A stretch of 64,000 nt of DNA from Sulfurimonas sp. (lineage in GTDB: Bacteria > Campylobacterota > Campylobacteria > Campylobacterales > Sulfurimonadaceae): assembly GCA_030949825.1 (NCBI GenBank), contig JAUZSC010000008.1, positions 124,001-188,000 on the forward strand. The letters are read 5' to 3'. The position numbers and the translations under genes were made by a program. The notes below the pieces were generated by a model that searched no databases, was not told where the DNA came from, and saw only the letters and a program-made list of their open reading frames with translations. Each line of letters begins with the position of its first letter. The first letter of the stretch is position 1. Below, piece by piece: positions 58,065 through 64,000 of this stretch.

Positions 58065-58298
58065 TCTACCGAAATGCAAAGAGAAAGTGTTTTCACAAAG
58101 AGTACGATAGTTCTTTGTGATGATGGTGTAAGAAAAAAATTCATAGATGCTATGCAAAGTGACTTAGATAAAATGGAAAACTTCATTATAAACTTAGAAA
58201 ACATACTACTTCAAGAATATACACTTAAAGATATACTGATTCAAGAAGATAAGTATAAGATATCTGAGGGCTTTGCGTTTAGGAGTAATAAATTATGA
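58065..58298 (+). pseudogene. Probable 3' part of the gene cut by IS3-like copy 1
   Basis: After the IS right end the frame reads TSTEMQRESVFTKSTIVLCD and continues to the stop at 58298 (about 77 residues). The ORF track's start at 58023 is within the IS. The frame can follow the 5' part at 55961-56432 if the IS is removed, so this is probably its C-terminus. It overlaps the next ORF by 4 bp. No family is recognised. Confidence 0.5.
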
Positions 58299-58849
58299 TG
58301 ATAGAAAAGCTTGGAGGAAGTATAGGCGTGTTATACGATGGTTTAAAACAGATTAGAGATAAGGATGGTGAATCTGAAGGAGGAGTTGAAGCATTCACTA
58401 GTGTTGAACTTCAAAAGTTTAGAAGATTAAATACTAAACTCATGGACTACGAGAAAATAATGCGTAAAGAGACAGAGAAGCTATTTAGTTATGCACAAAC
58501 AAGAGTTGAAGATAAGCATGATATTGTTAGTGATTTTGAGTTAACAGTAGACGTGTATTTTTATCTTGATGAAAATGATTCTGTATACATTAAAGATGAT
58601 TTTGGAAATAGTGATAATATAATGACTATATTGAGGACATGGAAGCAAGGTACTCTAAAGTGGGATTGGGGCTACGGAGATAATAAGTGTCATAATACCA
58701 TTCCAATGAGACAAGGAACAGCTATGGAGTATGACAAACATTGTGCAACTTTTCATGCGCTCTACGACCATACAAAGTTGAGCTATAAAGAGATACTCAA
58801 GATAGGTGCATTTGAGTTGGATATTAAGGTGCATTTTGAATACTCTTAG
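58295..58849 (+). CDS. Unknown soluble protein in the WYL-led gene group
   Basis: This 184-residue protein has a helical N-terminal half and a C-terminal half rich in beta-type sequence (FELTVDVYFYLDENDSVYI, then LKWDWGYGDNKCHNTIPM). No family is recognised. The start has an AGGAG site and overlaps the previous gene by 4 bp (ATGA-type), which suggests co-translation with the interrupted gene. It may be a downstream member of the same system. Confidence 0.55.
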   Translation: MMIEKLGGSIGVLYDGLKQIRDKDGESEGGVEAFTSVELQKFRRLNTKLMDYEKIMRKETEKLFSYAQTRVEDKHDIVSDFELTVDVYFYLDENDSVYIKDDFGNSDNIMTILRTWKQGTLKWDWGYGDNKCHNTIPMRQGTAMEYDKHCATFHALYDHTKLSYKEILKIGAFELDIKVHFEYS

Positions 58850-58894
58850 TGAATGCTCATTATTTTATTCTACTAAAATTAAAAGGAAAAATCT

Positions 58895-59335
58895 ATGAAA
58901 AGTTATATTTTAATGATATTAATATTTACATCGCTGTGCTCTAATGAACCACCAAAGTATTGTAATTCAGATACAACACATACTATTGATATATGGCTAG
59001 CAAAAGAAATGAAAAAGCTAGATTCCAACCCTATGACTTTACATTGGAAGTATAATGATCTTGTATCAGAATCTTTTACTAAGTGGGATGCTCAACTCAA
59101 TAGAACGTACAAGCTATTTAGAGGAAAGTTAAACTCTACTGACAAAAGAGCTTTGCTTATTGCTCAAAGAGCATGGTTGAAGTTTTATAGTGCAGAGCTG
59201 GCTTTAGAAGGGAGTCTCAGTAGAAATAGTGGACAGATGGGCGCACTTAATGTTCTTTTAAAAAGTATTAAACTTACGAGGAAGAGGAATTGTCAATTGT
59301 TGAAGTATAGTGAGGAATGGGATCTTTTTTATTAG
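58895..59335 (+). CDS. LprI/DUF1311-like exported protein
   Basis: This 146-residue protein has a signal peptide (KSYILMILIFTSLCS) and the LprI-type core WDAQLNRTYKLFRGKL with LLIAQRAWLKFYSAELAL, matching the DUF1311 pattern (D..LN..Y, then AQ.AW..Y). Cysteines occur at PPKYCNSD and RKRNCQLL. Some LprI proteins inhibit lysozyme. It is the usual kind of cargo in mobile regions, and has an AAAGGAAAAATCT ribosome site. Confidence 0.7.
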   Translation: MKSYILMILIFTSLCSNEPPKYCNSDTTHTIDIWLAKEMKKLDSNPMTLHWKYNDLVSESFTKWDAQLNRTYKLFRGKLNSTDKRALLIAQRAWLKFYSAELALEGSLSRNSGQMGALNVLLKSIKLTRKRNCQLLKYSEEWDLFY

Positions 59336-59455
59336 ACTCATATCTATAAGTATGCCTTAAACTCCATTCTTGATATTGTGTTCGGGCGTGGGAGGTAGCT
59401 TTTATATTTCTTTTTTTGTTATAATATACAATAATAAATGAACGAGGAATATTCT

Positions 59456-59656
59456 ATGAGCAATGCACAGATACTACAAGAAGCCTTACAACTAAATCCT
59501 CAAGAACGATATATAGTCGTTGAAAGCTTACTTAAAAGCTTGGATAAACCTGATGATAGTGTTGATGATATTTGGGCTAATGAAGCAGAGAAAAGACTTC
59601 AAAACTATAGAGACAATAAAGTACAAACTATTCGATTTGAAGAAGTTTTCAATTAA
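59456..59656 (+). CDS. Antitoxin of a type II addiction module (PF09720-like)
   Basis: The ORF begins at 59438, but ATG 59456 has GAGGA seven bases upstream, giving 66 residues from MSNAQILQEALQLNPQERY. It has the unstable-antitoxin pattern LNPQERYIVVESLLKSLD followed by the WANEAEKRLQNY helix, typical of the putative addiction-module component family. It directly precedes a ParE/RelE-type toxin and shares a base with its start. Confidence 0.85.
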   Translation: MSNAQILQEALQLNPQERYIVVESLLKSLDKPDDSVDDIWANEAEKRLQNYRDNKVQTIRFEEVFN

Positions 59657-59952
59657 TGAAAATTGAGTTTTTACCTGAAGCAAAATCTGAACTAGATGAA
59701 GCAGTTGAATACTATGAACTTCAAGCAAAAGGTTTAGGAGCAACATTTAAAAGTTTCGCTAAAGAAACTATAAAAAGGGTTGCTACATTTCCAACAGCAT
59801 GGACAACTATTAAACCAAATATACGAAGATGTATAATGCATAAATTTCCATATAATGTTCTCTATTCTATAGAAGAAGACTGTATATTAATAATAGCAAT
59901 AGCACACCATCATAGATATCCAAATTATTGGGATAAAAGAGTCAAAAGCTAA
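59656..59952 (+). CDS. RelE/ParE-family toxin
   Basis: The 98-residue protein has the ParE/RelE fold pattern: MKIEFLPEAKSELDEAVEYY at the N-terminus, RRCIMHKFPYNVLYSIEED in the middle and IAIAHHHRYPNYW at the end. ParE-type proteins poison DNA gyrase and RelE-type cut mRNA; the sequence cannot decide which. It overlaps the antitoxin stop (TAATG). The pair sits 172 bp before the right attachment site and probably stabilises the island. Confidence 0.88.
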   Translation: MKIEFLPEAKSELDEAVEYYELQAKGLGATFKSFAKETIKRVATFPTAWTTIKPNIRRCIMHKFPYNVLYSIEEDCILIIAIAHHHRYPNYWDKRVKS

Positions 59953-59982
59953 TCTTTTTTATTCAGAGAATTTTAAATAATA

Positions 59983-60171
59983 ATGCCTCAAGCATTCCCT
60001 ATTGAATTGCCCATAAACACCATGAGAAAGGACAGAAATAAGACTTATTTTAGACTGATTGATAATCCTAAAACTACGATGTCAGTGGGTTCTACTAGCA
60101 GTAATGGTGCTATTCTAGACTATCTTGAAAGCCGGCGAGGAGTTAAATCCTCCCAGAGTTCGAATCTCTGA
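59983..60171 (+). CDS. Short ORF reading into the attachment site, doubtful
   Basis: A 62-codon frame (PQAFPIELPINTMRKDRNKT...) reads into the tRNA-derived repeat, so its last 16 codons (ESRRGVKSSQSSNL) are att sequence. It lacks a good ribosome site. It may be spurious, or a gene whose end was replaced at integration. Confidence 0.25.
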   Translation: MPQAFPIELPINTMRKDRNKTYFRLIDNPKTTMSVGSTSSNGAILDYLESRRGVKSSQSSNL

Positions 60172-60184
60172 GGGTCCACCACTT
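60124..60184 (+). repeat. attR: 61-bp direct repeat of the tRNA-Ser 3' end
   Basis: Exact copy of 46051-46111, from CTTGAAAGCC to TCCACCACTT. The upstream bases differ (GACTAT instead of CACCGGC), so no tRNA can be formed here. It ends the island and begins the second recombinase module. Confidence 0.93.
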
Positions 60185-60279
60185 CTTAATAATCACAAAC
60201 CTTTGAAACCCTTACAACCCCTTGCTTAACAGCTATTTTACTGTTTTGAACGATTTAGAGGGAGACACAAAAGGCGATA
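60168..60279 (+). repeat. Left arm of a perfect 112-bp inverted repeat
   Basis: Sequence from CTGAGGGTCCACCACTTCTT to AAAAGGCGATA is the exact reverse complement of 61787-61898. Its first 17 bases are the last bases of the attR. Enclosed are the recombinase and the small VbhA-like gene. Confidence 0.93.
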
Positions 60280-60297
60280 CAAAACACACCGAGTTTA

Positions 60298-61548
60298 ATG
60301 CTTGGATTACCTATGAGTATCTCTTTATCCACCAACAAAAACGAATATTATTGCTTACGATTTCGTGTCCATAAGAGATTAATCCCCTACTTCAAGAAAC
60401 CACTCATCCGAAAATCACTTTACACCAAAAATAAGAGACAAGCTCAACTAAAAGCAGATAAGATTTATGATCCCTATCAACAGATATTGAATACTGTATC
60501 AATCATAACTACTGAACAAACTCAACAGCTTGTAGATAAATTCATTGAAGAACAATTAGAACAAAATACGATGAAAACATTTACGATAGACTCAACCAAA
60601 TACAAAGCTCTATCATCCATTACAATTGAAGATGCTTATAACAAATTCTGTGTCTGGTATAAACAACAAAGGATAGGCGAAAAGCAATACTCACTTACTA
60701 CCAAGAAAATACACAATATTATTATCCCATTTATCGGTATGAACACTAATGTAGATGATATTACTCTTGAAACGATTGAAGAGTTTAGGGAGTTTCTGCT
60801 TACTATGCCTAATGTCAACAAATTCATATACAAACATTTATCTTTCACTCAACTCATACATTTATCTGATACACCACAAGAAGACTTAATTACCGTTAGC
60901 ACTCAAATTAAATATCTGAAAATAGTAAAACAGTTTTTCCTCTACATGATTAAAGCTAATCTAATCAAATATAATCCATGCAGCTTACTCACTATGCCAA
61001 ATAATACCATTCCAAACAGAGAACCATTTGATGATGCAGATATGCAGAAGTTATTCAAGATATTTGATGACTTAGATGACAGAAAATATATTTACTATAT
61101 CCTTGCATATACGGGCATGAGACCTTCTGAACTATGGAAGTGTAAAATCTCAGTTAGCGATACAAATATAGTGTATTTTGATTTGACCGAAAAAACGATA
61201 CAATTAAAAACACTCTCAAGTAATCGGGCTATACCACTTCACAACAAATTATTAGAGATGGGTATAGACAAAAAACTATCTTCATTACAATCTTGTTTTA
61301 CTCAAACTGCTATCAGTATCTACTTCAACAAAGTCATTAAAAATATGATTACCGATGAAAAAAATAAGATTATGTACTCTTTTAGACATACGGTCGCAAC
61401 TGAACTAAAAAGAGCTGAAGTTCATATGGATAAAGTTTCTGAACTGTTAGGTCATAGTTATACCAATAGTTCAATGACAAAAGAAGTTTATGCCCAAGGA
61501 TATACCCTTGAACAGCTTCAAGTAGCAATCAATCATCTAAACTTTTAA
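60298..61548 (+). CDS. Intact tyrosine recombinase (integrase)
   Basis: This 416-residue protein has an N-terminal segment with YYCLRFRVHKRLIPYFKKPL near residue 17, a core-binding domain and a catalytic domain. Catalytic residues appear as Arg in YTGMRPSELWK near 281, Lys region in KTLSSNRAIPLH near 305, HxxR in YSFRHTVATEL near 362, His in LLGHSYTNSS near 382, and Tyr in EVYAQGY near 395. It lies directly beyond attR pointing away from it, inside the 112-bp inverted repeat. An internal ATG at 60313 (MSISLSTN) is an alternative start. It is not the same protein as the broken recombinase at 46832, so the site was used by a second element. Confidence 0.9.
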   Translation: MLGLPMSISLSTNKNEYYCLRFRVHKRLIPYFKKPLIRKSLYTKNKRQAQLKADKIYDPYQQILNTVSIITTEQTQQLVDKFIEEQLEQNTMKTFTIDSTKYKALSSITIEDAYNKFCVWYKQQRIGEKQYSLTTKKIHNIIIPFIGMNTNVDDITLETIEEFREFLLTMPNVNKFIYKHLSFTQLIHLSDTPQEDLITVSTQIKYLKIVKQFFLYMIKANLIKYNPCSLLTMPNNTIPNREPFDDADMQKLFKIFDDLDDRKYIYYILAYTGMRPSELWKCKISVSDTNIVYFDLTEKTIQLKTLSSNRAIPLHNKLLEMGIDKKLSSLQSCFTQTAISIYFNKVIKNMITDEKNKIMYSFRHTVATELKRAEVHMDKVSELLGHSYTNSSMTKEVYAQGYTLEQLQVAINHLNF

Positions 61549-61558
61549 CACCTATCAT

Positions 61559-61783
61559 TTAAGTCTTTGCATTGATGGCATAAATTACTTTATCTGTAAT
61601 AATTTTTACAGTTTCATCATCAGGTAATTGACCTTCTAATGCAGATGTTTTTAATATCTTTTTTACTATTTTGTCCGCTTGTTTTAGAATCTCTTTATCA
61701 GTAGTAGGGTTATACCCTTCTATTTGACTTGATATAGTTGCTGCCTTAACAGCTTCTTCATATGAAAATGGTGGTTTATTCAT
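61559..61783 (-). CDS. Small VbhA-like protein (Fic inhibitor-type motif)
   Basis: This 74-residue protein reads PPFSYEEAVKAATISSQIEG near its N-terminus. The SSQIEG stretch fits the (S/T)xxxE(G/N) inhibitory motif by which VbhA-type antitoxins block Fic-domain AMPylases. A helical remainder follows. No Fic toxin is found in the window, so it would be an orphan. It is convergent with the recombinase and inside the inverted repeat. The motif is short, so the assignment is moderate. Confidence 0.55.
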   Translation of the reverse strand: MNKPPFSYEEAVKAATISSQIEGYNPTTDKEILKQADKIVKKILKTSALEGQLPDDETVKIITDKVIYAINAKT

Positions 61784-61786
61784 GGT

Positions 61787-61898
61787 TATCGCCTTTTGTG
61801 TCTCCCTCTAAATCGTTCAAAACAGTAAAATAGCTGTTAAGCAAGGGGTTGTAAGGGTTTCAAAGGTTTGTGATTATTAAGAAGTGGTGGACCCTCAG
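61787..61898 (-). repeat. Right arm of the 112-bp inverted repeat
   Basis: Exact reverse complement of 60168-60279. It includes the tRNA-Ser end in inverse orientation (GTGGTGGACCCTCAG) and forms most of the first unit of the 151-bp tandem repeat. Confidence 0.93.
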
Positions 61899-62095
61899 CT
61901 TAAAATAAAATCATTACATACACACTTGTAAGCACCATTCTATCTTTTGTGTCTCCCTCTAAATCGTTCAAAACAGTAAAATAGCTGTTAAGCAAGGGGT
62001 TGTAAGGGTTTCAAAGGTTTGTGATTATTAAGAAGTGGTGGACCCTCAGCTTAAAATAAAATCATTACATACACACTTGTAAGCACCATTCTATC
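61793..62095. repeat. Two tandem copies of a 151-bp unit, plus a short third start
   Basis: The unit beginning CTTTTGTGTCTCCCTCTAAA recurs at 61944, 151 bases later, and both end in CACCATTCTATC. Each unit holds most of an inverted-repeat arm with the tRNA-Ser end, plus 46 bases of other sequence. A third partial start, CTTTTGTGTCTCCCT, is at 62129-62143. These may be successive attachment-site scars or arm-site clusters. Confidence 0.9.
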
Positions 62096-62568
62096 GGGAT
62101 TTGTCTGTCACAAACATAAATGTGTCCCCTTTTGTGTCTCCCTTTTTATACATTAACAATTTCAATTTCAAAGAACGATATATGTATCATATACATAGCT
62201 CTCTACACAAATATTTTACGCTTTAAAAGCCTATTTTGAGCACTTTAAGGAAATTATTAAGTTAAATATTGATATTTTCAATATCAATGTATTGTTTTTT
62301 TAAGCCTTTTTCTTATAAATGGATGGAAATATAAACTTTATGGTAAAAACAACTGTAGTATTTGAGTTCAATTGACTTGATTAGCCGTTATTTCCTAACT
62401 TATATTTTTACAACCCCATAAACAAGGGGTTCTGTCCTTTTGAGTTGTGTAGAGAGGTATGATCATATATGGTATACATTTTACATTCTTTTGCTCTATT
62501 ATAGGAGCTTATCTGAAAGAATGTCAAAGGTTCTAAACCCCTTTATTCTTATGGATAAAGAAGAGGAT
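62096..62568. other. 473-bp non-coding stretch between repeats and resolvase
   Basis: No credible gene. It holds TATGTAT-CAT-ATACATA (62181-62197) and ATTGATATT-TTC-AATATCAAT (62268-62288), two short perfect palindromes, and TATATGGTATACAT near 62466. Similar TATATGGTGTACCATA occurs upstream of the resolvase (63161). Such pairs could be binding sites for the resolvase. Confidence 0.45.
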
Positions 62569-63141
62569 TTATGCTGCTTCTTGAAGCTTCTTATATGAAG
62601 ATATATATCTCAATAATGTGCTTCTTCCAATCTCAAATTCATCAGCAATCTGTTGTGCTGTCATCCCTTGTTTTTGAAGCTCAATTGCTTGAATTGTTTT
62701 CTCTTCATTGAATTTAGCTTGGGGACCGAATTTTACACCACACTTCTTTGCAGATAAAATTCCATCAGCTTGTCTCTCAGCCCTCAAATCGGTTTCGAAT
62801 GCGGATACAATTGATAGTAGACCAATCATGAGTCTTCCTGCTGAACTTGATGTATCTAAATCTTGTTCAGTAGCTTGGAACGAAACACCTTTTTCATTTA
62901 ATGTATCAATAATCTGATGCAAATCTTTCACAGAACGAGAACATCTGTCTAATCTCGTTACATAGAATTCATCTCTATCTCTTACGAAGTCTAATGCTTC
63001 TTGAAGTTCAATTCTATTGAATTGTTGCTTACCGCTCATCTTCTCAGTAAATATCTTCTCACATCCTATTAATTCTAATGCTTCAATCTGACTATTTAGG
63101 TTCTGACCTGAACTGGAGACACGTGCATATCCTACTCTCAT
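62569..63141 (-). CDS. Serine recombinase (resolvase/invertase family)
   Basis: This 190-residue protein has the catalytic N-terminal domain (RVGYARVSSSGQNLNSQIEA with the active Ser at about residue 9-10, FYVTRLDRCSRS near 60-70) and the LSIVSAFETDLRAERQADGI helix. A C-terminal HTH (MTAQQIADEFEIGRSTLLRY) completes it. It is the small resolvase type used for co-integrate resolution or DNA inversion. It lies between the recombinase module and IS3-like copy 2. A palindromic TATGGT-GT-ACCATA (63163-63176) just before the start could be a binding site. Confidence 0.92.
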   Translation of the reverse strand: MRVGYARVSSSGQNLNSQIEALELIGCEKIFTEKMSGKQQFNRIELQEALDFVRDRDEFYVTRLDRCSRSVKDLHQIIDTLNEKGVSFQATEQDLDTSSSAGRLMIGLLSIVSAFETDLRAERQADGILSAKKCGVKFGPQAKFNEEKTIQAIELQKQGMTAQQIADEFEIGRSTLLRYISSYKKLQEAA

Positions 63142-63238
63142 GATAATTCCTTAATTCCTTTATATGGTGTACCATAACCCCCTGTGTCAGGATAGTTGTC
63201 CGAAACTTATGATATAAATCTTAATAAGGAACAAGACA

Positions 63239-63775
63239 ATGAGATATAGTAAAGCATACAAAGAAAAAGCAGTAAAAAAAGTGTTGGAAATGAGAGACAC
63301 CCAAACTATGGGAACAATAGCAAAAGGCTTAAATATCTCAAAAGCCACCCTGCACATATGGCTAAAAAATACTAAGGATACTCAAACAACAGATGGAGTG
63401 ATAACACTTTCTGATAAGCTCCAAATCCTAAAAGAAAGCTACAGCATGAACGATGAAGCACTCAGTGCTTACTGCAGAGAGAAAGGTCTATTTAAACATC
63501 AACTCCAAGAGTGGGAGAAGGACTTCCTTAAAGCCCATAAACCTGAAGACTCTACCGCTAAGAAAGCCCTAGAGGAGGAGAGAAGTAAGAGTAAAGCCTT
63601 AGCCAAGGAGTTGCGACGAAAGGAAAAGGCTCTAGCAGAGACAGCAACACTCTTAGTATTGCAAAAAAGTTTCAAGCACTGTTGGAGGGAGAGGAAGTAT
63701 GATACCTCTAGCAGTGCGAAAAGATATCTTAATCCTTGTTACACAAGCACATACAGATGGAGCACCTTTTTATAA
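63239..63775 (+). CDS. IS3-family ORFA, copy 2
   Basis: The product is identical to copy 1 for the first 170 residues except one Val-to-Ala change. The A6 run then shifts it into a different frame (QKSFKHCWRERKYDT), ending at residue 178. With one more A the frame would read KKFQALLEGEEV and stop over the ATG of the next frame. That version (A7) is probably the ancestral ORFA. ORFB (from 63829, MSRISRTQRINFEP) continues beyond the window. Confidence 0.75.
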   Translation: MRYSKAYKEKAVKKVLEMRDTQTMGTIAKGLNISKATLHIWLKNTKDTQTTDGVITLSDKLQILKESYSMNDEALSAYCREKGLFKHQLQEWEKDFLKAHKPEDSTAKKALEEERSKSKALAKELRRKEKALAETATLLVLQKSFKHCWRERKYDTSSSAKRYLNPCYTSTYRWSTFL

Positions 63776-63828
63776 AATAGCCCCTATCGTAGGATGTTGC
63801 ACGAGAACACTCAAAAGATGGCAAGCTA

Positions 63829-64000
63829 ATGAGCAGGATAAGCAGAACCCAGCGAATAAACTTCGAACCAACTAACAAACTCTCTCAAGAGGAGAGAGAG
63901 CAGCTGATAAGCGTTGCTAACAATGAGAGCTATAAAAACCTATCCTCGCATCAAATAGTGCCTAAGCTTGCAGACAAAGGAATTTACCTTGCATCTGAAT
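63829..64000 (+). CDS. IS3-family ORFB, copy 2, 5' part only
   Basis: The frame starting at ATG 63829 (MSRISRTQRINFEPTNKL) is identical to the N-terminus of ORFB in copy 1 and runs off the window within the LADKGIYLASES segment. The integrase core would follow outside. Confidence 0.8.
   Translation, partial: MSRISRTQRINFEPTNKLSQEEREQLISVANNESYKNLSSHQIVPKLADKGIYLASE

Larger units (their letters stand above)
46051..60184. mobile_element. Genomic island integrated at tRNA-Ser
   Basis: The 14.1-kb segment is bounded by a 61-bp direct repeat of the tRNA-Ser 3' end. Just inside the left end are the remains of a tyrosine recombinase pointing toward the tRNA, the usual layout. Inside are IS elements, unknown cargo, a WYL regulator and a toxin-antitoxin pair, all on the + strand apart from the recombinase and the IS4-like element. 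The core genes to the left are ordinary biosynthetic genes. No phage structural, plasmid replication or conjugation genes are seen. Because its recombinase is disrupted, the island is probably stuck unless helped by the intact recombinase at 60298. Confidence 0.88.
63183..64000 (+). mobile_element. IS3-like insertion sequence, copy 2, truncated by the window
   Basis: From CCCCTGTGTCAGGATAG on, the sequence matches copy 1 (56433) with only two differences seen over more than 800 bases. One is C for T at the codon giving KAHK instead of KVHK, and the other is one extra A in the run after TATTGC. The nearly perfect identity argues for recent transposition. Upstream flanks differ completely, confirming independent insertion. 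Confidence 0.9.

Noticed and set aside
46112-64000. CRISPR array
   Set aside because: The repeats seen are two tandem units, att copies and IS ends. There is no series of short regular repeats with unique spacers and no cas gene.

Overview
The window is AT-rich and reads as chromosomal DNA of a chemolithotrophic member of the Campylobacterota (Epsilonproteobacteria), most like Sulfurimonas or its relatives. This rests on protein character and on gene order shared with Campylobacter: ccoNOQP with DUF4006 and fixH next to addBA and rplM-rpsI, and carA, DUF507, a MotE-like gene and a FliJ-like gene next to purA. A five-gene 2-oxoacid:ferredoxin oxidoreductase (1138-4797), of the kind used in the reductive TCA cycle, and a truncated DabB/NuoL-family membrane subunit (1-796) fit an autotroph.

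Core region, about 1-46110. After the oxidoreductase come a CobW-type GTPase, a HAD phosphatase, an oligopeptide-type binding protein and a large membrane-anchored protein, then rplM-rpsI and a hybrid histidine kinase. The addBA recombination nuclease genes follow, both interrupted by frameshifts. Two terminal oxidases come next: a cbb3 oxidase (ccoNOQP plus small accessory genes) and a caa3-like oxidase (coxA, coxC, coxD, coxB, with cyoE and a Sco protein) whose subunit I carries the A2-type YSHP motif. The rest is biosynthesis and housekeeping: carA, purA, hisZ, an aminotransferase, uppP, rdgB, an MFS transporter, infC, thrS, ilvD and a tRNA cluster (Gly, Leu, Cys, Ser). Seven frameshifts in four core genes (addA, addB, ilvD and a small membrane gene) all fall in runs of six to nine identical bases. 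Sequencing or assembly indels are the simplest explanation.

Accessory region, 46051-64000. A 61-bp exact copy of the tRNA-Ser(UGA) 3' end at 60124-60184 marks the far end of a genomic island of about 14 kb integrated at that tRNA. Its own tyrosine recombinase is broken: an IS4-like element with 7-bp target duplications and 17-bp inverted ends sits in it, and its N-terminal half has been lost next to an IS-end remnant. Cargo includes two DUF1232 proteins, an unrecognised two-gene membrane cassette (543 and 503 aa, overlapping by 4 bp), a WYL-domain regulator, several unknown genes (one cut by an IS3-like element), an LprI-like protein and a ParE/RelE toxin-antitoxin pair next to the right attachment site.

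Beyond the attachment site lies a second module: an intact tyrosine recombinase and a small VbhA-like protein enclosed by a perfect 112-bp inverted repeat. One arm is duplicated in a 151-bp tandem repeat. A serine resolvase follows, then a second, nearly identical IS3-like copy that runs off the window. The best candidates for new biology are the two-gene cassette, the inverted-repeat recombinase module and the WYL-led group of unknown genes.
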